Shown here: piece by piece, positions 1 through 9,009 of the stretch
Position numbering within the stretch: position 1 is the first letter of the stretch
How the letters are laid out: every line of letters starts with the position of its first letter
DNA from: Arthrobacter globiformis
GTDB lineage: Bacteria; Actinomycetota; Actinomycetes; Actinomycetales; Micrococcaceae
Direction: 5' to 3'
DNA: 64,000 nt
NCBI RefSeq assembly: GCF_003261175.1
Contig: NZ_QLNP01000074.1
Coordinates: 141,314-205,313 of the forward strand
Notes under the pieces: generated by a model
Told to the model about the DNA's origin: nothing
Database searches by the model: none
Seen by the model: only the letters and a program-made list of their open reading frames with translations
Program-made: the position numbers and the translations under genes

Positions 1-42
1 TGAGGCGTTGACAATAGGCTCACTGTCCGCGGTGATGCTCAT
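1..42 (-). CDS. N-terminus of an unidentified protein, cut by window edge
   Basis: An ATG on the minus strand at 42 is preceded by AAGGAG about eight bases upstream and opens a frame reading MSITADSEPIVNAS to the window edge. Only 14 residues are visible, so no function can be assigned. It follows the MaoC-like gene in the same direction with about 40 bases between them and is probably the next gene of that operon. Confidence 0.6.
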   Translation of the reverse strand, partial: MSITADSEPIVNAS

Positions 43-81
43 GGGAGAAGCTCCTTGCTTGGTATACAGACTTCGTGTTGT

Positions 82-558
82 CTAGCGGCGCTTAATCAGG
101 AAGCTGCTGGAGAACGTCATCACCGTGCTGCCATCCTGCTTTACGACTGTGTAGTCGATGGTCCACAGCCCGGCACCGGCTTTGCTGGTTTCCCGGGCCT
201 GGCTGACAGTTGCCTCCACATGAATCGTGTCCCCAATGAAGACCGGCTTTACCGCGCGGACAGCATCCAGCCCAAGCCAGGCGATGACGTTGCTGAAGTA
301 TCCGGTCTGGGTCATCAATCCCAGCCCAACTGACAGTGTGAGCGGCCCGTGGCCGATCCTCTGGCCAAATGGAGTCTGCGCCGCGTACTCCTCATCCAAG
401 TGGAGGGACACCCAGTCGCCGGTGAGTCCGGCCCACTGCACCAGGTGCGCCTCGGTGACGGTGATACCCGGGCTTTGCAGCCGGTCACCTGTCTCAAGGG
501 CGTCCCAGAAATGGTCCGGGCGTCCCTTGACCAGCTTCTCCTGGACCTGCTCGCTCAT
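82..558 (-). CDS. MaoC-like (hotdog-fold) dehydratase
   Basis: This 158-residue protein matches the MaoC/R-specific enoyl-CoA hydratase family. It has the catalytic-loop pattern around LVQWAGLTGDWVSLHLDEEYA and the later segment FGQRIGHGPLTLSVGLGL, which carries the hydratase Asp/His region. Such enzymes hydrate enoyl-CoA esters, or act as dehydratases, in acyl-CoA catabolism. The start at 558 is preferred over a longer upstream reading frame because AAAGGAG lies just before it and because the family begins near this point. It is transcribed divergently from the MHS permease at 916, with two operator-like sites between them, and heads a minus-strand operon running off the window. The exact substrate is not predictable. 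Confidence 0.85.
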   Translation of the reverse strand: MSEQVQEKLVKGRPDHFWDALETGDRLQSPGITVTEAHLVQWAGLTGDWVSLHLDEEYAAQTPFGQRIGHGPLTLSVGLGLMTQTGYFSNVIAWLGLDAVRAVKPVFIGDTIHVEATVSQARETSKAGAGLWTIDYTVVKQDGSTVMTFSSSFLIKRR

Positions 559-635
559 CTGTTCTCCTTTGGGGGACCGTGATTCTCCACAGCATCGGCT
601 GCCTTTCAGCCGAAGCCTCTCAGGCAAGCATAGAC

Positions 636-654
636 TAACGGGCGTTCGTACGAC
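636..654 (-). promoter_or_regulatory. operator-like site (GTACGAACGC type), minus orientation
   Basis: Read on the minus strand this segment is TCGTACGAACGCCCGTTAG. It shares GTACGAACGC with the site at 767 and CGAACGC with the palindrome before fbiA (22918). It lies 78 bases before the MaoC-like gene and is followed on the minus strand by TATGCT, a possible -10. Binding by the TetR regulator at 16906 is an inference from these shared motifs. Confidence 0.45.
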
Positions 655-766
655 TAGGGATTTGGTGAACTCCCCCTTCGGCACCCAGGCGCAGCCCGCC
701 CAACCCCGTTCCCGGGGCGATGGATTAGGCGCCTCTTGCGTGCGACACGCATCACACCCTAAACTC

Positions 767-784
767 CGTACGAACGCTTGTTTC
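767..784 (+). promoter_or_regulatory. operator-like site (CGAACGCTTGTT), plus orientation
   Basis: CGTACGAACGCTTGTTTC shares the 12 bases CGAACGCTTGTT exactly with the centre of the perfect palindrome upstream of fbiA at 22918. It is inverted relative to the 636 site, and the two occupy the 357-bp divergent region between the MaoC-like gene and the MHS permease. That region has no gene of its own. Confidence 0.5.
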
Positions 785-915
785 TTTCCTCACCGTTATC
801 GAGCACTACGGGGGAGGGGAGCGCACCGAAGGTCCGCAGCAACCGACCCGAACCGCGAGCGTCGCGGGAGACGCCGATCTCCCCTACTCTTCAATTAACT
901 AAGGAATGAGTTCCA

Positions 916-2268
916 ATGTCGGAATTGACTAATCCCGTCCAAGCTTCGGCGCCGGATGTGCCCGGGGCCCCAGCGTTTGATCCGCGGACCTCGCGACGGG
1001 CGGTCGCGAGTGGCACGTTCGGCACCGCGCTGGAGTGGTTCGACTTTGCCGTGTACGGCACGCTGTCGGCGACCCTGTTCCCCCAGCTCTTCTTCCCCAG
1101 CTTTGACACGAATACGGCAATTCTGGCCTCTTTCGCCACCTTTGGAGCTGGCATGGTCGCCCGCCCCCTCGGCGGAATCTTCTTCGGGGCGCTCGGTGAC
1201 AAGATTGGCCGACGAAACGTCCTCATGTTCACCCTCATGCTCATGGGCGTTTCCTCGGTGCTGATCGGTCTGCTTCCGAATTACGCCGTGGCGGGGATCA
1301 TTGCCCCGATGCTTCTTGTCCTGCTGCGCTTCCTGCAGGGCTTCGCCCTCGGCGGGGAGGCCTCGGGCGTTCAGGTGCTTGTCGTCGAGCACGCCCCCTC
1401 AGCCCATCGAGGCCTGTACGGAGGAATCCTGGCTACAGGCTCGCCCCTTGCCCAGACCTTCGCGTCGGTCACCCTTACGGGGCTGGCTATGTTTCTCTCC
1501 AAGGAAGACTTTTCCTCGTGGGGATGGAGGGTCCCCTTCCTGATGGGTGTGCTACTGCTCGTTGTAGGTGTGTTCATCCGCCGGCGGGTCGAAGAAACCC
1601 CTGCCTTCAAGGAAAGCCAGAAGAAGGCTGCCGAATCCGCGGTTCCCCAGGAACGCGCCCTGGCAGTGATTGCGAAGAAGCCCGGAACCGTCATCAAGCT
1701 GGTGCTGTCCTGGGCCGCGTCCGCGGGGTTGTTCTGGATCAGCGTCACCTATGCCGTGAATTACCTGACCAAGGAGCTCGGCTACGACAACTCGATCACT
1801 TTCGGGCTCCTGCTCATGGCAAACCTCATCTCCATTCCTGCTGCGCTTCTTGGAGGCCGGCTCAGTGACAGCATCGGCCGCAAGAAGACAATGCTGCTCG
1901 GCCTGACCATGCAGGGTCTCGCGGCGGCCACCATGTTCCCCATCATGAATTCCATGAATTACCCGGCAAGCGTCGCGATCATCACACTGGCGCTGTGCGG
2001 TATCCAGGTCACGGCTGGCACCCAGGCCGCCTTCTTCTCCGAAGCGCTCCCTACGTCCATGCGCTACACGGGCTCGGCGCTGGGCATGACCCTGGCCGGC
2101 CTGTTCTTTGGGGCGCCGATCCCGTTCGTTGCCGCCTGGATCTTCCAGCACACCAGCAACGGCATCCTAGCCTTGACCTGCATCGGGCTCGGACTGGTGG
2201 TCATCTCTGTCATTGCCGTCCTGACGCTGCCGGAACGCTACAAGCAGTCGCTTCACGGGGAACACTGA
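916..2268 (+). CDS. MFS transporter, metabolite:H+ symporter (MHS) family
   Basis: This 450-residue protein has twelve hydrophobic segments. Its N-terminal part GTALEWFDFAVYG matches the EWxDFxxYG signature of the MHS family (shikimate, proline/betaine and alpha-ketoglutarate symporters), and the loop 2-3 motif is GALGDKIGRRN. It probably imports an organic acid or related substrate with protons across the inner membrane. AAGGAATGAG precedes the ATG. It is divergent from the MaoC-like gene and followed by a strong hairpin, so it appears to be a single-gene unit. The substrate is unknown; the setting suggests the compound broken down by the F420-linked pathway or an intermediate of it. Confidence 0.88.
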   Translation: MSELTNPVQASAPDVPGAPAFDPRTSRRAVASGTFGTALEWFDFAVYGTLSATLFPQLFFPSFDTNTAILASFATFGAGMVARPLGGIFFGALGDKIGRRNVLMFTLMLMGVSSVLIGLLPNYAVAGIIAPMLLVLLRFLQGFALGGEASGVQVLVVEHAPSAHRGLYGGILATGSPLAQTFASVTLTGLAMFLSKEDFSSWGWRVPFLMGVLLLVVGVFIRRRVEETPAFKESQKKAAESAVPQERALAVIAKKPGTVIKLVLSWAASAGLFWISVTYAVNYLTKELGYDNSITFGLLLMANLISIPAALLGGRLSDSIGRKKTMLLGLTMQGLAAATMFPIMNSMNYPASVAIITLALCGIQVTAGTQAAFFSEALPTSMRYTGSALGMTLAGLFFGAPIPFVAAWIFQHTSNGILALTCIGLGLVVISVIAVLTLPERYKQSLHGEH

Positions 2269-2310
2269 CATAAACGGGGATCGAAACTTTCACCTCCGGC
2301 ACCCTCGTTA

Positions 2311-2355
2311 GCAACACTTCGGGCCGCGCCCATATGGCGCGGCCCGCAGTGTTGC
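2311..2355 (+). terminator. hairpin after the MHS permease
   Basis: A two-part perfect stem: outer arms GCAACACT/AGTGTTGC and inner arms GGGCCGCGCC/GGCGCGGCCC around the loop CATAT. It starts 43 bases after the permease stop. There is no U-tract, so termination may be Rho-assisted or weak. Confidence 0.65.
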
Positions 2356-2517
2356 CTGATCCTCGGCGATTTAATGAGGCACGCTGAGGGAATCTTCGGG
2401 GATACGCCTGAAGGTTCTGTGGCGGGCATCGCTTTTAGATGACGGGCACCGAGGCTCCTCTTCCTAGTCCATGCCTGCACGCAAGTCCATGCCCTGCAGC
2501 GGAGCGGGTAACCGCGG

Positions 2518-4653
2518 TTAGGCCTTCCCGAGCAATTTGGCTTGTTCGACAAGATCGGCCGCCCACGGTCGCTTTCCATGGTGGAACAACATACCCTTGG
2601 GCAGGCCTTGGACGGTCGCGGTAGTACCGGAGATATCGATAGTGATCCTGCCGTTTGGTGATGTGCAGGTCGCCGTAAGATTCGGGGAGCACCGGATCCA
2701 TCCAGAGGCCGCCGCGGGCCACGTCGGCGTAATATCCCATTAGGCCCTTCACAAGCTGGATAGGGGTAGTGGCGGCGCAGGCCTGCGGCGAGCACGCCGT
2801 GGGATAGGGAAGCGGTTCGTCGAATTGGTCCCGGCTGAATCCACAGAACAATTCCGGCAGCCTCCCTTCCGAATATTCGGCCGCTTCAAACAAGGCAGTG
2901 GAGATCCGCTGCGCCTGCTCCACGAAGCCGTAGCGCAGGAGACCGGCCGCGATGATTGCGTTGTCGTGGGGCCACACCGATCCGTTGTGGTAACTTGCGG
3001 GATTGTAAGCGCCCATGTCACTCGCCAAGGTTCGGACGCCCCACCCGCTGAACATCTCCGGGGACATGAGTCGCTCCGCCACCAGCGGGGCCTTGTCCTG
3101 GTCGATGATGCCAAACAACAGGCATTGGCCCATGTTGGACGCGCACGCATCGACAGGCCGCTTCTTTCCGTCGAGGGCGACGGCGTAATAGCCGTGCTCA
3201 GGCAACCAGAACCGTTCGTTGAACTGCCTCTTCAACGTCGCCCCACGTTCCCGGTATTCAGCCGCCAAGGCCATGTCACCGGCGTCATAGGCTATCCAGA
3301 AGCGGGCAAGATACGCACTGTAGACGTAGGCCTGCACTTCGCAGAGTGCAATGGGCGGCTCGGCCAGGGTGCCGTCAGCAAAGTTGATGCCGTCCCAGGA
3401 GTCCTTCCAACCCTGGTTGATCAGCCCTTGGTCGTTCAGACGCTGGTACTCGACGAATCCGTCGCCGTCCTTGTCTCCGTAGTCCCGGATCCAGGCCAGC
3501 GCCCGGTCAACGTGCGGCAGCAGCGCTGAGATGGTTTCCGGGGCGAATCCCCAGCGGCTCACTTCCCCGAACAACGCGACGAACAACGGCGTGGCGTCGA
3601 CGCTGCCGTAGTAGGCAGACTTGCCGCCCAGGGCAAGACCGCTGGAGACATCGAGCCTGACCTCGTGGAGGATCTTCCCGGGTTCCTCCTCGCTCATCTC
3701 ATCGACGGCACTGCCCTGGCGATCGGCCAGCGTCTGGATGGTGCCAAAGGCCAGTGACGGGTCCACCGGCAACGCCATGAGGGATGCCCATAGGGAGTCC
3801 CGCCCGAAAAGCGCCATGAACCACGGCGCGCCGGCGGCTACCACGATCCGGTCCGGATGGGCGGGGTCCTCGATCCGAAGGGCGCCCAGGTCGTCATAGC
3901 TGCGCCGAAGCGTCCGCTCGATGGAGCGGTTGCCCATCCGCAGCAACGGGATCTTCGACACCCACTCCTGCCGACGAAGGTCCCGCGGCGATACTCCCCT
4001 GGCACGGATAAAGGGTGACAACGGATGGGACTGAATGGCGGTCGGCACCGCTCGTATGGTTGCGCTCCATTGTCCGTGCGGCGGCACTACCGTGCGGTAG
4101 GTCAGAGCCTCAGGCGAGGCGTCGGCGCCACTGGCGGACACGACGACACCTTTCCGAATGTCCTGCCAGGCGGCCCTGATGGTCAGCGCGTCGCCTTCCG
4201 CCTGCCGGGACTCATTCCAGCGCCGTTGGATGCGCGCCTCCTTCACCTCAAAGAGGTCAGCGAAATCCGCTTCAACCCTGAGGCGGACCACACATTCGGC
4301 CCGGCCGGCGCGTAGTTTCTGACCGTTATCTGCTCCACGATTCCGCCGCCGACCTCGCGGAGGCGTACAACAATCAGCGGGCTGTCCGCGTGCCCGTCCG
4401 GACGGGGAACGCGGCCGGCAAACAGGCCCCGGTACGGTTCCTTGGTTTTAGCCGCCAGCGGCTCCAACGGGGCACCATTAACGGTCAGATGCCAGCCGGA
4501 CAGGATACGGGTGTCCTCATAAAAAACCCCGTGCGGGTATTCCGGATGAATGTCGCCGTTCGCCGAGGAGATGCAGAAGGAAGAGCCCTCCACCAGGGTG
4601 ACCGAGCCGGGCCCCAACGGCCCGGCAGCGGTGTCAGCGTTCCATCCAGCCAT
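2518..4653 (-). pseudogene. amylo-alpha-1,6-glucosidase-like gene, frameshifted
   Basis: The gene is a close relative of the intact copy at 35006-37162 (718 residues): N-terminal glycogen-debranching domain (MAGWNADTAAGPL start, AAGGAG before it) followed by the (alpha/alpha)6 catalytic barrel. Two lesions are visible by comparison. One base is missing near 4305, which breaks the frame between NYAP and VVRLRVEADF. About 14 bases are missing near 2655, after GDLHIT; the ancestral frame then continues as NGRITIDISG to a TAA at 2518. The product as written would be two or three pieces. A sequencing error cannot be excluded for the single-base lesion but does not explain the second. It lies between the MHS permease and the ADH/ALDH operon and has no clear link to either. 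Confidence 0.8.
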
Positions 4654-4935
4654 CCGGGCTCCTTCAAAGGGCTGACCTCACCGCCAGGAGACCCGGCCCA
4701 GCACTGTACGCACCCCGGTCCGGCCACCTGCTCCAATCGACGCTACCCCTGTGTGCCTGATGATGCCATAGGCCGCTGGACGAGCCCTCGACGACCGCAA
4801 CCCAACCCGGAATTACTTGCAGTCGGCGGAACTCGATGGAGGAGTGCGATATTGCATCAAAGGAAACATTCACTTCTACCGGCACTCTACGTATCAAGCC
4901 GTACTCAGCTGATCCTTTCAACCCTAGGAAGATGA

Positions 4936-4963
4936 TTGACACCGAGTGAGACATGGGTAACAT
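4936..4963 (+). promoter_or_regulatory. sigma70-type promoter of the ADH/ALDH operon
   Basis: TTGACA (4936-4941), a 16-base spacer, and TAACAT (4958-4963). The spacer contains TGAGAC and ends in GG. The same layout and the same spacer motif occur in the fbiA promoter at 22949-22976. The operator-like site at 4975 follows directly, where the start of transcription would fall. The rest of the 392-bp gap between the pseudogene and the ADH gene shows nothing else. Confidence 0.6.
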
Positions 4964-4974
4964 TGAGGAAGCAA

Positions 4975-4994
4975 GAACGAGCGATTGTTCGTAC
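4975..4994 (+). promoter_or_regulatory. operator-like imperfect palindrome
   Basis: GAACGAGCGATTGTTCGTAC contains ACGA/TCGT and GAAC/GTTC inverted halves and resembles the fbiA palindrome (CGCTTGTTCGCTCTC against CGATTGTTCGTACTC). It sits 12 bases after the -10 box of the ADH/ALDH promoter, the usual place for a repressor. Confidence 0.45.
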
Positions 4995-5045
4995 TCGATT
5001 TAGTCAAGGATGACTGGCTGCTGCTCGGCCACGGATGGAGAAAAA

Positions 5046-6098
5046 ATGAAGGCTTTAGTACTGACGGAGTTCGGCAAGGATCTTGAAGTTCTGGAGGTGC
5101 CGGAGCCGGACCTGACAGCCAAGGGCGCGCTGATCCGGGTCGAAGCGAATGGGATCTGTCGCAGTGACTGGCACCTCTGGATGGGCGACTGGGACTGGCT
5201 GGGCCTGAAGCTGGAACTGCCCCACGTGATGGGCCACGAGTTCGCCGGCGTCATTGAAGAGGTGGGATCCGAAGTTTCGCGTTACAAGAAGGGTGACCGC
5301 GTCGTCGTACCCCACGCTCACGGTTGTGGGCACTGCGAGTACTGCCTCGCAGGGCATAACAACATCTGTGAAAACGTCTCGTTCGCCGGCACCAACTACT
5401 GGGGCGGCTATGGCCGCTTCGTCGAGGTTCCGGACGCCGACCGCAACCTCGTCCGTCTGCCCGAGAACGTTGACTTTGACGCGGCCGCCGGCCTGGGATG
5501 CAGGTTCATGACCGCCTTCCACGGCATCGTGGACCAGGTCAGCGTCAAGCCTGGCGAATGGGTATCGGTTCACGGCTGCGGCGGGCTGGGCCTCTCGGCA
5601 ATCCACATCGCCGCTGCCATGGGGGCCAACGTCATCGCCGTGGACATCAACGAGGACTCCCTCGCGCTGGCAAAGTCGCTCGGTGCAGTGGCAACCGTCA
5701 ACGGGCGGAACGAAGACCCGGTCGCGGCAATCCGGGAGCTTACCAAGGGCGGAGCCCACGTAGCCGTGGACGCCCTCGGGATCTCCATCACCTGCCAGGC
5801 CGCGGTCAATAGCCTCCGCAAGCGCGGCCGCCTCCTGCAGGTCGGCCTGACATCCAAGGAAGAAAAGGGCATGATTGCCCTGCCCATCGACAGCATCGTC
5901 CTTCAGGAACTGTCGATCGTCGGGTCAGCCAACATGCCGGTCTCCCGCTACCCCGACATGATGCGCATGGTCGAGCGCGGCATCCTGAACCCGGGCAGCA
6001 TGATCACCAACCGAGTAGGACTTGACGAAGCCGGGAGCATTATCGCCTCCATGGGTGAATTCAAAGGCAGCGGCATCAGTGTCCTCAACCGCTGGTAG
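5046..6098 (+). CDS. zinc-dependent alcohol dehydrogenase (MDR family)
   Basis: This 350-residue protein is a medium-chain dehydrogenase that would oxidise an alcohol to an aldehyde or ketone with NAD(P)+. Catalytic-zinc ligands are visible at Cys38 (GICRSDWH) and His64-Glu65 (GHEFAG). Four structural-zinc cysteines lie at about 94, 97, 100 and 108 (CGHCEYC...NNIC), and the nucleotide-binding loop is HGCGGLGLSA near 176-185. The start at 5046 is chosen over 5010 because GGAG lies five bases before it and MKALVL is the normal family N-terminus. The ALDH gene follows 49 bases later, so alcohol to acid oxidation is the likely combined step. An operator-like site shared with fbiA stands upstream. 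Confidence 0.9.
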   Translation: MKALVLTEFGKDLEVLEVPEPDLTAKGALIRVEANGICRSDWHLWMGDWDWLGLKLELPHVMGHEFAGVIEEVGSEVSRYKKGDRVVVPHAHGCGHCEYCLAGHNNICENVSFAGTNYWGGYGRFVEVPDADRNLVRLPENVDFDAAAGLGCRFMTAFHGIVDQVSVKPGEWVSVHGCGGLGLSAIHIAAAMGANVIAVDINEDSLALAKSLGAVATVNGRNEDPVAAIRELTKGGAHVAVDALGISITCQAAVNSLRKRGRLLQVGLTSKEEKGMIALPIDSIVLQELSIVGSANMPVSRYPDMMRMVERGILNPGSMITNRVGLDEAGSIIASMGEFKGSGISVLNRW

Positions 6099-6147
6099 CA
6101 CACCAGCCAACGTCACCACTCTCCTGAACAGCTGAAAGGCTCCTGAA

Positions 6148-7632
6148 ATGAAGATGCTTATCAATGGGGAAAAGCGCGACGCCCGCAATGGCGCCATCTC
6201 CGAAACACTGAATGTCGCCACCAATGAAGTCATCGATACGATCCCCTCTGCCACCGCGGAAGACATCCAGGAGGCCTTGGAACACGCGCAGGAGGGCGCA
6301 AAGATCTGGGCTGAGACACCTGCCCACCAGCGCTCATCCGTCCTGACAAGGTTCGTGGCGACACTGCGCGAAAACATCGATGAGCTTGCGGTCCTGCTGG
6401 CCGGTGAGAGCGGTAAGATCCTCGCCCATTCCCGGAACGAGCTGGAAACAGCCGCGCGAATCTTTGAGGGATTCGCCGAGGAGTCCAAGCGGATCTTTGG
6501 TCAGTCCATCCCGTTGGATATCCAGCCCGGGCTTGAGGGGGATCTCCTCATTACCAAGCGCGAGCCCTTGGGCGTTATTGCCGCCATCCTTGCCTTCAAC
6601 TTTCCGGCTGAACTTTACGCACAGAAAGTTGGCGCCGCCCTCGCCGGCGGAAACGCTGTTATCGTCAAGCCCCCGCAGGATGACTCCCTCACCTGCATCC
6701 GGATGACCGAAATGCTTCTTGAAGCCGGCGTGCCGGGCAAGACGCTGCAGATTGTGACGGGATCCGGATCGGTGACTGGCGACTACCTGTCTCGCAGCGC
6801 ACTGATCAACGGACTGAGCTTTACCGGCAGCACGAGGGTCGGAGAAATGATTGCGGAAAACACGGCGCGTAACGTCGTCCGCACCTTCCTTGAGCTCAAC
6901 GGCAACGATGCGTTCATCGTTTGCGAGGACGCCGACATCGACCTTGCGGTCCAGCACGCCGCCATCGGCCGCCTATACGGCAACGGGCAGGTCTGCGTGG
7001 CCACGAAGAGGATTCTGGTCGAGGAATCACGTTACAGCGAGTTCCTTGCAAAGCTTACGGATCAGGTGCAGGGCAAGAAATCAGGGGACCCGACCGATCC
7101 CTCGACCGAGATCGGCCCGCTCATCAACGAGCGTGCGGCGAAGGACGTTGAGAACCAGATCCAGCAGGCCGTGTCTGAAGGCGCCACTATTCACCTTGGT
7201 GGCAAGCGGGACGGGGCATTCGTCGAGCCCACCATCCTTGAAATCACCAGGGAAGTCGGGATTGCAACCGACGATGAAATCTTCGGCCCGGTGTTCTCCG
7301 TTCTGCCCTTCCGAGGCATCGAGGAAGCCCTTGAAATTTCCAATGCCTCCTCATTCGGGCTCGGCGGTGCGGTCTTCTCGACCGACTTCCACAAAGCCTA
7401 TTACGCTGCCAGCCGCATGCAGACGGGCATGGTTTCCATCAACGGCGGCAACTGCTACCGTCCCGACGGAAGTGCCTTTGGCGGGTACAAGAAGAGCGGC
7501 ATCGGACGCGAAGGCTTCCTGTACACGCTTGAGGAACTCACTCAGATCAAGAGCATTGTGATGCGCGGAATCCTCACGAACCCGCTGTCTCCCAGCGCTG
7601 CAACCGGAACTGAAACCATCACCGGCGACTAG
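6148..7632 (+). CDS. NAD(P)-dependent aldehyde dehydrogenase
   Basis: This 494-residue ALDH-superfamily enzyme oxidises an aldehyde to its acid. Expected active-site residues are present: Asn151 (AFNFPAE), Glu249 (FLELNGND) and the nucleophile Cys283 (GNGQVCVAT). The cofactor loop FTGST is also present. Length is normal. AAAGG lies upstream of the ATG. It forms an operon with the preceding zinc ADH and ends at a strong hairpin. The physiological aldehyde is unknown. Confidence 0.92.
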   Translation: MKMLINGEKRDARNGAISETLNVATNEVIDTIPSATAEDIQEALEHAQEGAKIWAETPAHQRSSVLTRFVATLRENIDELAVLLAGESGKILAHSRNELETAARIFEGFAEESKRIFGQSIPLDIQPGLEGDLLITKREPLGVIAAILAFNFPAELYAQKVGAALAGGNAVIVKPPQDDSLTCIRMTEMLLEAGVPGKTLQIVTGSGSVTGDYLSRSALINGLSFTGSTRVGEMIAENTARNVVRTFLELNGNDAFIVCEDADIDLAVQHAAIGRLYGNGQVCVATKRILVEESRYSEFLAKLTDQVQGKKSGDPTDPSTEIGPLINERAAKDVENQIQQAVSEGATIHLGGKRDGAFVEPTILEITREVGIATDDEIFGPVFSVLPFRGIEEALEISNASSFGLGGAVFSTDFHKAYYAASRMQTGMVSINGGNCYRPDGSAFGGYKKSGIGREGFLYTLEELTQIKSIVMRGILTNPLSPSAATGTETITGD

Positions 7633-7638
7633 CCGCTT

Positions 7639-7669
7639 GGCTGGCCGGCCCTCAGTGGGCCGGCCAGCC
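7639..7669 (+). terminator. terminator of the ADH/ALDH operon
   Basis: Perfect 13-base stem, arm GGCTGGCCGGCCC, five-base loop TCAGT, beginning seven bases after the ALDH stop. No poly-U follows. Confidence 0.75.
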
Positions 7670-7670
7670 A

Positions 7671-8393
7671 GAAACCGGTGGAAGGGCCTGGACGGCTCAC
7701 GCCGGAAAGCATGCATCACCACTGCTTGAATGGGTAATTTGATCCTGCCCATATATCTGTAAAAAACCCGGCATTAACCCCGTCACGGTGAAAACGACAC
7801 GGCGAAAAGCGAGGAGAATGCTTTTGCAGAAAGACCGCGGCAGCGTGTTCGCCAACGATTTCACACCCGTCCGTTTATCGACGAACATTTCTAATTAACT
7901 AAGCAACCGCACGCCTACGCCGTGAGCCTAGGGGTGCGGCCGAAACATTGCTTCGGGCTCTAGACTCCGCGGTCGGCGCTCTTCAGGCCTCGGAGTGCAC
8001 AGACCTGCGTCCCGCCCGGGCGCCAATCCCTGAGCGCGCCTTGGAAAAGTCCGCGCCAGCCCCGTAGTTCCGATCGTGGCCCGGCAGCGCCAGGAGCGCT
8101 GTCCCCTTGGCTGCGGGTAGTGCTCTGACACTCTTAATACCGGATTTTCCCTCATGCCCTCAACAGCACCGCCCCCGGTTCTCTTGGGGGCATTTTCATC
8201 TCCTGCAGATAAATTTTCACCGCCGAAATAGCGGGAGTTGTTAGCAATCAGGAATTTGTTGACAAAGTGGCGCCCGTCACAGCAAACTAGTGTATGTTCG
8301 TATTGAGCAGCCTGCCGAATTGCCCCACGAAGCGTATGAGGCGCAATGGAGCAGCCCCGGACGGTTTTACGTCTGCGACAGAAGAGGCCCAAA
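7671..8393. other. long non-coding interval before the SnoaL/ABC operon
   Basis: About 720 bases without a convincing gene; a 191-codon minus-strand frame overlaps the next gene and has no protein-like features. The interval contains TAATTAACTAAG (7891-7902), which resembles a segment just before the MHS permease start (AATTAACTAAGG), a TTGACA at 8259, and the operator-like site at 8287. It may be a long 5' leader. Confidence 0.4.
8287..8306 (-). promoter_or_regulatory. weak operator-like site before the SnoaL/ABC operon
   Basis: Read on the minus strand the site contains ATACGAACATACACTAG. It matches the 636 site in TACGAAC and TAG with the same spacing, but is not a good palindrome. It lies about 90 bases before the SnoaL-like start and 22 bases after TTGACA. 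Offered as a possible fifth member of the GTACGAACG site set. Confidence 0.3.
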
Positions 8394-8921
8394 ATGTCTA
8401 TTGAAACTAATGAAGACCGCAGTACCAACGCCACTCTTGAGGACCTGAGCCGGCGGCTTACGCGACTCGAGGATGTCCAGGCAATCGAGAAGCTCAAGTA
8501 CACATACGCGGGCTACTGCGACGACTCCTACAACCCGGACGGCATCGCCCGCCTCTTCGTGGAGGATGGCCGGTGGATCGTCGATGGAGAGGGCGCCACC
8601 CTGACCGGGCGCGACGCCATCAAGAATCACTTTGCAGCTCTCTCCGAGCGGATCTCATGGGCCCTGCATTTCGTCATGGCGCCCAATATTTCCGTCTCCG
8701 ATGACGGAGAGACCGCAACAGGGACGTTCTACCTGCTGTGCCTGTGCACCATCGAGCAGACCAATAACCCCGACAAGAAGGACGCCGTCGTCCTCACCGT
8801 CACCTACTCCGACAAGTTCGTCAAACGCGACGGCCGTTGGTTCTTCGAAGAGCTGATCGGGCGCACCCACCAGGTCTCCAACTGGGACAAAGGCTGGGCC
8901 GAGCAGCAGTTCCGGGACTAA
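8394..8921 (+). CDS. SnoaL-like (NTF2-fold) protein
   Basis: This 175-residue protein has the SnoaL_4-type pattern: an N-terminal helix (DVQAIEKLKYTYAGYCDD), then LFVEDGRWIVDG, GRDAIKNHF, and the late strands RDGRWFFEELIGR. The fold includes small dehydratases, isomerases and hydroxylase partners, so a catalytic role on a pathway intermediate is possible but not proven. The start at 8394 is chosen because GAAGAGG precedes it; the upstream ATG at 8346 lacks a ribosome site. It is the first gene of the run leading into the ABC importer and the F420 enzymes. Confidence 0.75.
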   Translation: MSIETNEDRSTNATLEDLSRRLTRLEDVQAIEKLKYTYAGYCDDSYNPDGIARLFVEDGRWIVDGEGATLTGRDAIKNHFAALSERISWALHFVMAPNISVSDDGETATGTFYLLCLCTIEQTNNPDKKDAVVLTVTYSDKFVKRDGRWFFEELIGRTHQVSNWDKGWAEQQFRD

Positions 8922-9009
8922 CCGTCCCCGCTTAGCGCCGGCCGGCGCATGACTTCGAACCACAGAGTGCCCCTTCGGGCCCCTCAGCTTCTCCCTCTAA
9001 GGAAACACC

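Noticed and set aside
7928-8503. 191-codon minus-strand frame before the SnoaL gene
   Set aside because: It overlaps the SnoaL-like start, has no ribosome site and an unstructured Ser/Arg-rich composition.
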